From contig NZ_JAUSXF010000001.1 of NCBI RefSeq assembly GCF_030816475.1, positions 1,426,001 through 1,490,000 on the forward strand: DNA of 64,000 nt, given 5' to 3'. The notes under the pieces were generated by a model that did not search any database, had not been told where the DNA came from, and was given only the letters and a program-made list of their open reading frames with translations. A program made the translations under genes and the position numbers. The stretch comes from Arthrobacter pascens. Its GTDB lineage: Bacteria; Actinomycetota; Actinomycetes; Actinomycetales; Micrococcaceae. Below are positions 38,133-46,315 of this stretch, piece after piece (position 1 is the first letter of the stretch; every line of letters begins with the position of its first letter).

Positions 38133-41100
38133 GGATCCACCGCCTGAAGATTTCGGCATTCGGGCCCTTTGCCGGCTCCGAGGAGGTCGACTTCGACCGG
38201 CTCAGCAGTCACGGGCTCTTTCTCCTTAACGGCCCCACAGGTGCTGGCAAGACCAGCGTACTGGACGCGATTTGCTTTGCCCTCTACGGGTCAGTACCCG
38301 GCGCACGCCAGGATGCCAAGCGCCTTCGGAGCGACCACGCGGAGCCAGCCATGGAACCGGCTGTCAGCTGCGAATTCTCCGCCCAGGGGCGGCACTTCGA
38401 GGTAACGAGGTCTCCTGCCTGGGACAAGCCAAGCGCCCGCGGCAGGAACGGCTTCACCACCCAGCAGGCCAAGACCCTTCTCCGGGAACGGGTCGGGGGT
38501 GCCTGGACAGAGAAGTCGGGCCGCAATGACGAGGCCGGTGCGGAAATAACCGGACTCCTGGGTATGGACCGGGAACAATTCACCCGAGTGGTGATGCTGC
38601 CCCAGGGTGACTTCGCAGCCTTCCTCCGCTCCAAGGCGGCTGACCGGCTGGAGCTGCTGCAGAAACTCTTCGGGACCCGGCGGTTTGAAGCCGTGGAACA
38701 GGAACTGACGCTACGGGCGCAGGCTGCCAGGAACGATGTGGCGCGCCTGAACGGTGAGCTGGACCTGCTGGCGGCGAGGGCCGAATCCGAGGCGTCCGCC
38801 CTTGGCCTCGATGACTCCGCCGGTCCGTCATTGGAGGACGTTCCGGCCAGGATGGGCTGGCTGCAGGCTGCCGTCGGGGAACGGTCCATCGAGCTGGCGG
38901 CGGCGGCAGAGGAGGCAGAAGCCCTGAGCCGGCTGCGGGCAGGCAAGCTGGAGAGCGAGCTCTCGCGCATGGACCGGCAGCGAAGACTTGCCGCCGCCAT
39001 TGCCCGTCAAACTGCGGCTGAAGCAGCATTGCCTGTCCTTGAAGCCCGGGCCATCCGTCTCGAACAGCACCGCCGGGCTGAAGTCCTCAGCGGCCAGCTT
39101 CGTGCCGTCGACAACAGCGAGGCCCAGCTGCGCCATGCGGCCGGAGCCATGGAATCGGCGCTGACGCTGCTGCGGATGGCCGCGGGGGAGGATCCCGAGC
39201 TGGCGCAGCTGGACCTCGCTACGCTGGATGCCAAAACGTCCGGAACCATGCCCAATGCCATGGTCGCGGAACTCAACCGGCTTCGTTCCCTGCTGGCCGT
39301 TGTAGAGGCCAGGCTGCCGGATGAGGAGCGGCTCCGCTCCCTTGCTGCCAGGAGCGCAGCTCTGGAGAAGAAGCAGGAGGAAGTTGCAGCGGCTGAAATC
39401 AAACTCAGTGAGCAGCTCGTGACTCTCCGGGCCGAACATGCAGCCTTGTCCGGTGGCCTTGCACCGCTTGAGGAGCTGGCTTCCGCGGCCGTCCTTCGTG
39501 CGAAGGAAGCCACGGCGGCGGAGGAATTGCTTGACGTTGTCCGCCGCTTCCGCTCGGCCCTCGCAGCAGAGGACCTGGCAAAGGAGCGGCACGGCGCGTC
39601 CCGGGAGGTACATCTTGAGGCGAAGAAGCGCTGGCTTGACCGCCGGGAAGAAAGACTTGCCAATGCCGCCGCCGAACTGGCCAGTCAGTTGGAAGACGGG
39701 GCAGCCTGTCCTGTCTGCGGCAGCGCGGATCATCCGGCGCTGGCGGAGGGAGCCTCCTCCGCCCTTGGTCTCGGCCAGGCCGAGGAGACTGCCCGCACGG
39801 CTTTTGAGACCGCCGAGGCCCAGCTCGGACTGGCCAGCAAACAGCTGACTGATGCCAGCCAGCAGGTGGCAGTTCTCGCCGGCCAGGGCGGGGACACCCC
39901 GGAAGAAGAAGCCCTCCGGATCGCGTCGGTTTCCCGCGGCGCCGCGGAAGGCTCACAGCAGGCAGCGGTGGAACTCGCGGAACTGCGGCAGCGCCTGGAA
40001 TCCGTGGAGGCGAGGATTGAAGCCGCCGAGGCTTCCAGGAGCAGCGCCCGGACAGAACACGCCCAGGTAACCTCTGCCCGGTCGGAGGTACTGGACCAGC
40101 GGGGCTCCCTTGACGAAGCACTGACCGAGCTCCGCGCCGGTCATCGCAGCCTCACGCACCGCCTGCGTTCCCTGCAGGAAGCTGCCGGCACGCTCGAGAA
40201 GGCCGTGGAGTCTCAGGCCCAACTGGTGAAGGCCAAAACCCGGGCTGCCGAGGCACATGAGCAGCTGGAGCTAGCCTTGCCGGACGCCGGATTCAGCACG
40301 GCCGAAGATGCCAGGGCACAGCTGCTGGACAAGAACGAGGCAGCGTCACTGCAAGAGGAGGTGCGGGCCGGCCACGATGAACAGGCCCGGATTGCCGAGC
40401 TCTTTGCCTCCGATGACTTGGTGCTGGCCCTGAAGGAGCAGGAGGAAAACCTGGTAGGGGACGAATCCGGGCTGGATGAACTGCGCGCGAACGCGGCGCA
40501 GGCGCGGCAGGAGGCCCGCGATGCCGGCCTTGCCGCAGGATTGGCCTCACGGTGTCTGCAATCGCTCACCGCCATCAGCCGCGACTATGAGGAGCTGGCC
40601 AGCTCCGGCCGCGCTCCCATGGAACGTGCGCAGCTGCTTACGGCCTTGGCAGATGCGGCAGCAGGCCGCGGAGAAAACTCCTACCGCATGAGCCTGAACA
40701 GCTACGTCCTGGCGGCGCGGCTCGAGCAGGTGGCGCTGGCAGCCTCCGAACGCCTCGTGGCCATGAGCGACGGCCGCTACCTGCTGCAGCACAGCGACGC
40801 CAAGGCAGCCCGGGGCGCAAAATCCGGGCTGGGCCTGGAAGTTGTGGACCAGTGGACAGGACATCGCAGGGATACCTCAACCCTGTCCGGCGGGGAGTCC
40901 TTCATGGCGTCCCTTTCCCTGGCGCTGGGCCTCGCCGACGTCGTCCAACAGGAATCGGGGGGTATCCAGATCGATACCCTGTTCGTGGACGAGGGGTTCG
41001 GCAGCCTGGACGAGCAGTCCCTGGAACAGGTGATGGACGCCCTGGAAGGCCTCCGTGATGGCGGCCGGGTTGTGGGCCTCGTGAGCCATGTGGGGGAGAT

Positions 41101-41191
41101 GAAACAGCGCATCGGCACCCAGTTGCAGGTGGTCAAGGGCCGCAACGGGTCCACGCTTCACATCTCCGACGCTGCGGACCGTATGCCCTGA
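38129..41191 (+). CDS. sbcC: Nuclease SbcCD subunit C
   Basis: SbcC is the Rad50-type SMC ATPase that clamps DNA for SbcD. In the 1020-residue product, Walker A is GPTGAGKTS, the Q-loop lies in RVVMLPQGDFAAFLRS, and long Ala/Glu-rich coiled coils flank the zinc hook CPVCGSADH (about residue 530). The signature TLSGGESFMASLSL and Walker B FVDEGFGSLDE close the ATPase head. It is the last gene before the lower-G+C patch. The window's long inverted repeats are the kind of DNA this complex acts on. Confidence 0.97.
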   Translation: MRIHRLKISAFGPFAGSEEVDFDRLSSHGLFLLNGPTGAGKTSVLDAICFALYGSVPGARQDAKRLRSDHAEPAMEPAVSCEFSAQGRHFEVTRSPAWDKPSARGRNGFTTQQAKTLLRERVGGAWTEKSGRNDEAGAEITGLLGMDREQFTRVVMLPQGDFAAFLRSKAADRLELLQKLFGTRRFEAVEQELTLRAQAARNDVARLNGELDLLAARAESEASALGLDDSAGPSLEDVPARMGWLQAAVGERSIELAAAAEEAEALSRLRAGKLESELSRMDRQRRLAAAIARQTAAEAALPVLEARAIRLEQHRRAEVLSGQLRAVDNSEAQLRHAAGAMESALTLLRMAAGEDPELAQLDLATLDAKTSGTMPNAMVAELNRLRSLLAVVEARLPDEERLRSLAARSAALEKKQEEVAAAEIKLSEQLVTLRAEHAALSGGLAPLEELASAAVLRAKEATAAEELLDVVRRFRSALAAEDLAKERHGASREVHLEAKKRWLDRREERLANAAAELASQLEDGAACPVCGSADHPALAEGASSALGLGQAEETARTAFETAEAQLGLASKQLTDASQQVAVLAGQGGDTPEEEALRIASVSRGAAEGSQQAAVELAELRQRLESVEARIEAAEASRSSARTEHAQVTSARSEVLDQRGSLDEALTELRAGHRSLTHRLRSLQEAAGTLEKAVESQAQLVKAKTRAAEAHEQLELALPDAGFSTAEDARAQLLDKNEAASLQEEVRAGHDEQARIAELFASDDLVLALKEQEENLVGDESGLDELRANAAQARQEARDAGLAAGLASRCLQSLTAISRDYEELASSGRAPMERAQLLTALADAAAGRGENSYRMSLNSYVLAARLEQVALAASERLVAMSDGRYLLQHSDAKAARGAKSGLGLEVVDQWTGHRRDTSTLSGGESFMASLSLALGLADVVQQESGGIQIDTLFVDEGFGSLDEQSLEQVMDALEGLRDGGRVVGLVSHVGEMKQRIGTQLQVVKGRNGSTLHISDAADRMP

Positions 41192-41498
41192 CATGTCTAC
41201 GTCGACATCGCCGAAATTAAGGGATTCGACGATCACGCTTGGATGATCTGGCGCCTAGGCGAAGCATACTTGGAGGATCTCCGCCGGCCACCTTCTTGGA
41301 CAAATCCGCTGGTGAGGCCCGTGCACGCGTAGAGCCAGTCTTTGTGTCTATGGGGAGGATCGTTGGTTGCCGCGCTCGCGGTCAGGTTTTCCAGGAATCC
41401 GGGTCTTGTGCAACGCAGGCAGCGGACTCGTGGAAGGAATGCCTGGAATACCTCCTAGCAGGAAAGCCGGGTCAGACGACATGTTAGCGAGGCTTGAG
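41192..41498. other. Gap after sbcC without a supported gene
   Basis: Reading on in the sbcC frame past its stop gives about 47 open codons with coding-like content (DIAEIKGFDDHAWMIW), and a separate TTG-started frame of 82 codons (41239-41487) ends nearby. Neither shows a recognisable family or a ribosome-binding site. The composition is lower in G+C than the flanks. The stretch may contain gene debris, and it marks the start of the accessory patch. Confidence 0.4.
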
Positions 41499-41846
41499 CT
41501 AGGACCCCCGTTTTAGCCCTTGGCTCAAGGACGCGATACCAAGTGCCATCTGGAGCAGAACTCTCAAAATGCACCAAGAAAAGACGAAGCACCAAAGTGT
41601 GTTTACAGCGAGAAAAATGACAACCTGCACGGGCGTTGTTGGGTCGTCAGACCCGACCCTGCCCAGCGTTAATATGACAAGTCCGAGGAGGGGCATAGCC
41701 AGCAAGAGCGCCCAGAAAGTGATCGTATAGTCTCTGGACAACATTGCTGCCGACAAGAGAACCAACGAGGACGCAGCATATGACCACGCCAATAGGACCA
41801 CAAGTTTTCCGAGACCCGTTTTCTGTTCAGGGGAGACGCCGCTCAA
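41499..41846 (-). CDS. Lone small membrane protein, unrecognised
   Basis: A 115-residue protein with three predicted membrane helices (about 16-34, 41-60 and 73-98) and short polar loops. Its hydrophobic pattern is too regular for chance, so I take it as real. The start is TTG with only a weak GTGGTG ribosome-binding site. It lies in lower-G+C DNA between sbcC and gene debris, which suggests recent acquisition. An inverted repeat CTTGAGC/GCTCAAG (41492-41498 and 41523-41529) brackets its end. I cannot assign a function. Confidence 0.55.
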   Translation of the reverse strand: MSGVSPEQKTGLGKLVVLLAWSYAASSLVLLSAAMLSRDYTITFWALLLAMPLLGLVILTLGRVGSDDPTTPVQVVIFLAVNTLWCFVFSWCILRVLLQMALGIASLSQGLKRGS

Positions 41847-41879
41847 TTCACCACGCTGCTCTCTTCCATCAGGCCTTTA

Positions 41880-41929
41880 GCGAGAAACAAGGGGTTAATG
41901 CCATCCTGCAGATGTGCTTCGTTTCTCGC
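41880..41929. repeat. Perfect 9-bp inverted repeat in the accessory patch
   Basis: GCGAGAAAC (41880-41888) and GTTTCTCGC (41921-41929) flank 32 bases. It lies upstream of the lone membrane gene. It could be a recombination relic or an RNA stem. No gene is seen from 41847 to 42088. Confidence 0.45.
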
Positions 41930-42088
41930 ACGAGTAGGAATCCCAGCACTTCGAGCTGACGCAATTGTACAGATCGATGCCGCGATGTGTGTGTGGAGCG
42001 CGATGGCCATGAATCTAGTAATCCTGCGCCGAGGAATCCCTTGACGCCGGCGTGCTTGTGTAGAAGCACCGTGACCGTTCCCAAATAA

Positions 42089-42330
42089 TCAATTCTGTGG
42101 CCGCTTGAAGTCGAGATACTCTCCCGAGTCAGGATCTTGGTTGATGATCACAAACGCCGCTGGATGGCATCATCCCACTTAGTGGTCCATGTGCCGGCAA
42201 TGTGATCTAAAGAGGAAAAAGGGCCGTTTCTGAATAAGACAATGGCGCCGGGGTTCAAGACCTGTTAGTAGAGCATTCTCCGAAAACCTTGTTGTTGGGT
42301 TTGACCCGTGCAAGAGTGAGCAAGGTCTCT
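42089..42330 (-). pseudogene. Degraded gene remnant, family unknown
   Basis: Three minus-strand pieces read as one protein when two lesions are mended. Upstream, 42330-42268 gives AHSCTGQTQQQGFRRMLY, then TAA at 42267-42265. The same frame continues VLNPGAIVLFRNGPFSSL and DHIAGTWTTKWDDAIQ to about 42160. After a frame change, 42150-42092 gives AAFVIINQDPDSGEYLDF and KRPQN, then TGA (42091-42089). The content is protein-like in each part. I do not recognise the family. No start codon or promoter survives. Confidence 0.55.
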
Positions 42331-42379
42331 CTTCTGGCCACCTCAGCGCGAATCAGCGTTTACTCAATCAAGGATGGCC

Positions 42380-42724
42380 ATGAACCCGATAGAACGCCAA
42401 ATAGGCATAGTATTCGTTCCGGTTAGTGACCTTCAGAAATCCCGCGACTGGTATTGCGATCTGCTGGGGGTTCCTGCCGATGGGGACATCCTGCAGGACC
42501 ACCTGTACGTCCTGCCTATGCAAGGGCCGTCACTCATTCTCGACAGCAAGATCTTTTCCGAGGATGCAGTTTTCCAAGTTCCCGCCGTCGCACTCACCAC
42601 TGCGAACGTCCACGCGGCGCACAAGTACCTAAAAAGTAAGAGTACTGAGGTGATGGACATTCAGTTCGACAAATGGTTCAACTTCAAAGACCCTGACGGA
42701 AACTTGCTGATGATTTGCCAATAG
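42380..42724 (+). CDS. VOC/glyoxalase-fold family protein
   Basis: A 114-residue single-domain protein with the pattern of the vicinal oxygen chelate superfamily: IGIVFVPVSDLQKSRDWYCD LLG at the start of the first beta-alpha-beta unit and WFNFKDPDGNLLMICQ at the end. Members include glyoxalases, antibiotic-binding proteins and dioxygenases; too little is conserved here to choose. AAGG at 42370-42373 sits six bases before ATG 42380 and abuts ATG 42374, so 42380 is preferred. Codon use is less G/C-biased than in the flanking chromosome, consistent with transfer. Confidence 0.8.
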   Translation: MNPIERQIGIVFVPVSDLQKSRDWYCDLLGVPADGDILQDHLYVLPMQGPSLILDSKIFSEDAVFQVPAVALTTANVHAAHKYLKSKSTEVMDIQFDKWFNFKDPDGNLLMICQ

Positions 42725-43347
42725 ATCGACTCCGAAATGCGCCACGCTGATTACCCAAACCAGTTCGACCGGGTCACCTTAACACCTCAGCAAACACCCA
42801 CCGGCGAAACACATTGGACATTTCTAAAGTCGAACTCCCAGAGACACACTGACCCAAAAAGGGTCGTTTGTAAGCATTTGAGTTTATGCCCACGGCGCTC
42901 GTCGGGTAGCTACAACTGTTGGCGGCGGCGTTTCCCGGCCCACCAATTCGTGACTAGGAGGTCGCTGAGGTCAAATCGACCCTCGGGCAGCGCGGCCCGG
43001 ATGCGCTCGTCGTCAAACTGGAGAGTCGGGCGGATTCTGTCGGGGAGTTCGGCTGCGCATGGTGCGGGCTCGCTAACACTTTCGGCAAGCATCCGCGCCT
43101 GTGCCTTCGCTACCAGCGGCACGACCATTGTCCACTCGGTTAGCTGCGCGAGGCGCGGATGGCCCAGACCGGGAAACGGACGAAGACAGACCGCCGCCCG
43201 GCGACACGGGCGATCCGGCGAACAGCGGCGCCGAATTGTCTGCCCCGAGCAGATTGTGCTACGCGAAGTCCGGAAGCACAGCGCTGGCCGGACAGCGGAT
43301 ACAGAAGTTTGACCGCCATCACTGCAATCCTCAGGTGAGACTGTCGT
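42725..43347. other. Accessory gap with probable gene debris
   Basis: A small hairpin GACCC-AAAAA-GGGTC (42851-42865) lies 127 bases after the VOC gene and may weakly terminate it. On the minus strand, 43142 to 42910 (TAG at 42912-42910) reads as a coding-like C-terminus (TEWTMVVPLVAKAQARMLAE, later DDERIRAALPEGRFDLSDLL). The frame stays open upstream but loses protein-like content and overlaps the MFS promoter. I regard it as the tail of a lost gene, family unknown. No transposase or integrase was recognised. Confidence 0.45.
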
Positions 43348-43381
43348 CCGCGGCGGTACCGCGGCGAGGTGCGGATATAAT
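43348..43381 (+). promoter_or_regulatory. Promoter with perfect -10 and inverted repeat before the MFS gene
   Basis: TATAAT at 43376-43381 is a perfect -10 box. The usual -35 position lacks TTGACA but is occupied by a perfect inverted repeat CCGCGG-CGGTA-CCGCGG (43348-43364). This arrangement fits a regulated promoter that needs a protein bound at -35. Confidence 0.6.
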
Positions 43382-43420
43382 CGGATAGTTACCGGGTTGC
43401 GCGCATCGGGAGGAGGGACG

Positions 43421-43498
43421 ATGCGCAGAACTGAACGAGCCCGGAACCTTGAACCCTTCAACCCTCCCGCCCCACAGCCTGCCAGCACCCCTCCGTGA
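43421..43498 (+). CDS. Short proline-rich upstream ORF overlapping the MFS start
   Basis: ATG 43421 is preceded by GGAGGAGGGACG, the best ribosome-binding site in this region, and opens a 25-codon frame with seven prolines in its second half, ending ...STPP and TGA. It overlaps the TTG start proposed for the MFS gene. It could be a leader peptide on which ribosomes stall at Pro-Pro before the stop, controlling the transporter. Alternatively it is the true N-terminus of the MFS protein, separated by a one-base error. The sequence alone cannot decide. Confidence 0.5.
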   Translation: MRRTERARNLEPFNPPAPQPASTPP

Positions 43499-44774
43499 TC
43501 AGGACGCCCCCGCCACCCGGACCACCGGCCGGTTTGCGCGGCTCCCCGTCCTCGCTGGCCGCAGCTTCATTCCACTGGGCCTGCTTGCGCGCCTCCCGCT
43601 TGCGATGCTCACCGTCGGTGCTCTGACCCTTGTGACGTCCGCCACCGGGTCCTATGCCGTGGGCGGTACAGCCGCCGGCGCGGTGGGAATCGGATCCGCC
43701 CTCGGCGCGCCCGTGCTCGGTTCGCTCGCAGACCGCCGGGGCCAACGTCCGGTCCTGCTCGCAGCAGCGGTGCTGAATGCGGCCGCTGTTGTGACCCTTA
43801 TTGCAGCTGCCTCCGTCATGCCGGCGGCCGACGGCTTCCCGGCGGCGGTGCTTGCCGCTGCGTTCGCTGCGGGAGCAAGCTGCCCCCAGGTGGGACCGCT
43901 GGCACGCGTGCGCTGGATGGCACTTACTTCCCGAGGCGGGCCGGGCAGCACCCAAGACTTGGACACGGCCCTGTCATACGAGAGCACGGCTGATGAAATC
44001 ACTTTTGTCCTGGGCCCTGCCCTGGTGGGAATCCTCGCCAGCCTTGTGGCTCCATGGCTGCCGCTAGCCCTGGCTGCCGCACTGACCGTCACGTTGGTCC
44101 CAGCTTTCGCCGTCCATCGCACCCACGCCGCCGTGGCCCCTGACAAAGCGGTCTCCCCGAACAAAGCGGACGCAGCCGTAGCCCGGCCGCGGACCGCGGG
44201 CAGCCCGGCTCCGAGAATCCCCGCAGCCGCCGTCCTGCCGGTCCTGGCCATGGTCTGCATGGGCACCTTTTTTGGTTCAACTCAGACAGCTCTCAGCTCC
44301 TTTTCCGCCAGTATTGCCACGTCCGAGCTAGCGGGTCTGCTGTACGCCGTGATGGGGCTGAGTTCGGCTGCGGCCGCGCTGTCAGTGGCCTACTGGCCGC
44401 CCGGTCTGACAGCTTCCGCCCGATGGGTGATCAGCGCAGCCCTGATGGCCGTCCTGGCCTTTCTCCTGCTGATACCAGTGACAGCCGGAGGCATGGTGGC
44501 TGTGCTACTCATCCTGGGACTTCCCGTGGGGCCGGTGATGGTCACGGTCTTTGCTACCGGCGGGCTCGTGGCACCGCCGGGACGCCTCGGAACTGTGATG
44601 ACCGCGCTTGCCAGCGGAATCGTTGCCGGGACGGCTGTGGGGTCCTCGGTGGCCGGCCAGCTCGCGCAGGTCCACGGCTACTCAGCCGCTTTTCTCGTCC
44701 CTGCCGGGGCTGCGACGGGCCTGTTCCTGCTCGGCGCTGCCTCCGCCGTCGTACTCCGCGGCCGGCGGGCATAA
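43449..44774 (+). CDS. MFS transporter
   Basis: A 441-residue protein with 12 predicted membrane helices and the loop motif GSLADRRGQRPVL between helices 2 and 3, typical of the major facilitator superfamily, exporter type. A charged Ala-rich loop lies mid-protein (about 215-255). The only early starts in frame are TTG 43449 and a much later ATG inside the first helix. TTG has only a weak ribosome-binding site, unlike the ATG of the overlapping short frame. It converges with the IclR gene, 29 bases away. Substrate unknown. Confidence 0.85.
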   Translation: MNPSTLPPHSLPAPLRDQDAPATRTTGRFARLPVLAGRSFIPLGLLARLPLAMLTVGALTLVTSATGSYAVGGTAAGAVGIGSALGAPVLGSLADRRGQRPVLLAAAVLNAAAVVTLIAAASVMPAADGFPAAVLAAAFAAGASCPQVGPLARVRWMALTSRGGPGSTQDLDTALSYESTADEITFVLGPALVGILASLVAPWLPLALAAALTVTLVPAFAVHRTHAAVAPDKAVSPNKADAAVARPRTAGSPAPRIPAAAVLPVLAMVCMGTFFGSTQTALSSFSASIATSELAGLLYAVMGLSSAAAALSVAYWPPGLTASARWVISAALMAVLAFLLLIPVTAGGMVAVLLILGLPVGPVMVTVFATGGLVAPPGRLGTVMTALASGIVAGTAVGSSVAGQLAQVHGYSAAFLVPAGAATGLFLLGAASAVVLRGRRA

Positions 44775-44803
44775 GGAATCCGGGCAGAGCGGATCCCGGA
44801 CAG

Positions 44804-45547
44804 TCACGCCAGCTGGCGTTCGATCCGGGCGGCACTTTCAGCGAGGGCCATTCCCACAGTGGCAGGGTCATGAGCAGAGCGGATATAGACAACGGCGAGC
44901 GCAGCCGGCCGTCCGCCAGGAATCCGGACCGGAGCAGCGAGCGATGAAACCCCGGCGATGACTTCATCATGGCTGGAGGAGTAGCCGGCCTTGCGGGCTT
45001 CAGCGGCTTCGGGCCTGTAGGCGATCCCGGTGCCCAGCTGGTTCCATTCGGCTTCGGTCAGCGCAGACTGGATGGCGATACCCGGTGCGCCTGCATTGAT
45101 GGGGTGCCTGGTGCCTGGATGCTGGGCCACGGTGGCCCCGGAATGCCGTGGTTCCACCGTCACCAGCGTGATGCAATCCTGATGGTCCCACACCGTCACG
45201 AAGGCCGTCATGCCCAGGGTGTTGGCCAGCTGCGTGAGCTCGGGCAGGGCAGCCGTCTGCAGATTCCGGGAAACACCGCGAGCCAGCACTGCGAGCCCGG
45301 GTCCCGGCTGCACGCGGCCGGCATCGTCGCGTACCAGGAGCGAATGGTCCTCCAGCGTGCGCAGGATCCGATAGGCCACGGAGCGGTGCACGCCCATGGC
45401 GTCAGCGAGCTCTGCGATGGTTAGCGGGCTCTGGGCGGCAGCCATGATCTCCAGTGCGCGGATTCCCCTCGACAGGGTCTGCGACGGTGAGGCCTGGGCT
45501 TGCGCTGCTCCTGCAGGTGCGGAGGCTATGGGGTTCATGGAGTCCAT
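44804..45547 (-). CDS. IclR-family transcriptional regulator
   Basis: A 247-residue regulator with an N-terminal winged helix-turn-helix (LTIAELADAMGVHRSVAYRI) and a C-terminal GAF-like effector domain (TLVTVEPRHSGATVA, HPINAGAPGIAIQSAL). IclR proteins commonly control aromatic-compound catabolism. It is divergent from the flavin reductase/monooxygenase genes, and the gap carries a tandem repeat that is a good operator candidate. ATG 45547 and 45538 are both possible; AGG spacing favours 45538, giving 244 residues. The upstream extension to 45652 is in the operator region and rejected. Confidence 0.92.
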   Translation of the reverse strand: MDSMNPIASAPAGAAQAQASPSQTLSRGIRALEIMAAAQSPLTIAELADAMGVHRSVAYRILRTLEDHSLLVRDDAGRVQPGPGLAVLARGVSRNLQTAALPELTQLANTLGMTAFVTVWDHQDCITLVTVEPRHSGATVAQHPGTRHPINAGAPGIAIQSALTEAEWNQLGTGIAYRPEAAEARKAGYSSSHDEVIAGVSSLAAPVRIPGGRPAALAVVYIRSAHDPATVGMALAESAARIERQLA

Positions 45548-45622
45548 CCTAGGCGGGCGGCGGGAGGCTGGCCGCCGGGTATTGTGCTGCGTCTCACCTT
45601 CAGGTAGCGTCCTATATACGAA

Positions 45623-45662
45623 TTGAAAGTTCAAATATAGAACTAGTTTCAACTATAGAACT
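45623..45662. promoter_or_regulatory. Candidate IclR operator: tandem repeat and inverted repeat
   Basis: TCAAATATAGAACT (45631-45644) is repeated as TCAACTATAGAACT (45649-45662), 13 of 14 bases, 18 bases apart. TTGAA-AG-TTCAA (45623-45634) is a perfect inverted repeat next to it. The region is AT-rich and lies midway between the divergent starts. Confidence 0.65.
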
Positions 45663-45715
45663 GACTTTTGCGGCAGTCCATTCGATGGCACATCGCGATC
45701 TCTGTATGAGGATCA

Positions 45716-46258
45716 ATGATGATTTCGAAGTCCCGGAACCCGGCGGAGCATCCCGCTGCCGGCCGGACACCGGACGCACGGTCCCACCACCACTTCCGCG
45801 GCAGCCTGGGCCGGTTTGCCACGGGGGTTGCCATCGTGACGTTCGATGGTGCAACCAAGCGCCACGGGATCACGGTGAACTCCTTCACTTCGGTGTCCAT
45901 GGAGCCGCCGCTGGTCCTCGTCAGCATCGCACGCAGCTCCAAGGCCCACGATGAGCTGGCCGGCCGGCCCTTCACCGTCAACATCCTGGGCGCCGAGCAA
46001 CGTCAGCTGGCCATGTTATTCGCCGGCAGGCCGGGCCCCGACCCGGTGTGGGTGGAAGGGCGGATGGCCCCGCGGCTCTCCGGCGTGCTGGCCTACTTCG
46101 AGTGCAGGCCGTGGGCGGCTTACGACGGAGGCGACCACACCCTGTACGTGGGAGAGGTGGCTGACTTCGACTACCGCAGCGGCGATGCGCTGGCCTTCGC
46201 CAACGGCAGCTTCACTACCCTCCCGGAGAGCCAGCTCGGCATGGAAGACCTCCTCTGA
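45716..46258 (+). CDS. Flavin reductase, partner of a two-component monooxygenase
   Basis: A 180-residue protein of the HpaC-like flavin reductase family. Core motifs are GRFATGVAIVTF, KRHGITVNSFTSVSMEPPL, and GRPFTVNILGAEQ. It reduces FAD or FMN with NAD(P)H and hands the reduced flavin to an oxygenase; the oxygenase gene follows after 57 bases. The ATG pair at 45716/45719 follows TGAGGATCA. An N-terminal extension of about 25 residues has no known role. Confidence 0.93.
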   Translation: MMISKSRNPAEHPAAGRTPDARSHHHFRGSLGRFATGVAIVTFDGATKRHGITVNSFTSVSMEPPLVLVSIARSSKAHDELAGRPFTVNILGAEQRQLAMLFAGRPGPDPVWVEGRMAPRLSGVLAYFECRPWAAYDGGDHTLYVGEVADFDYRSGDALAFANGSFTTLPESQLGMEDLL

Positions 46259-46315
46259 GGCCCGGAGGCAACCGTAAGAAACCCCTAACGGCTCAACGAC
46301 GACTGGAGAAACACG

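Noticed and set aside
41239..41487. 82-codon TTG-started frame after sbcC
   Set aside because: There is no ribosome-binding site, no domain or membrane pattern, and a competing frame has equally good coding content. Recorded only as part of a gap.
42237..42275. tRNA-like GGGTTCAAGACC motif
   Set aside because: The bases flanking the T-loop-like sequence do not pair as a T stem, and no acceptor or anticodon arm can be built. It lies in the protein remnant.
42737..43312. Plus-strand open frame of 191 codons in the accessory patch
   Set aside because: It has an odd Arg/Ser-rich content, no start context, and lies opposite the more convincing minus-strand remnant.
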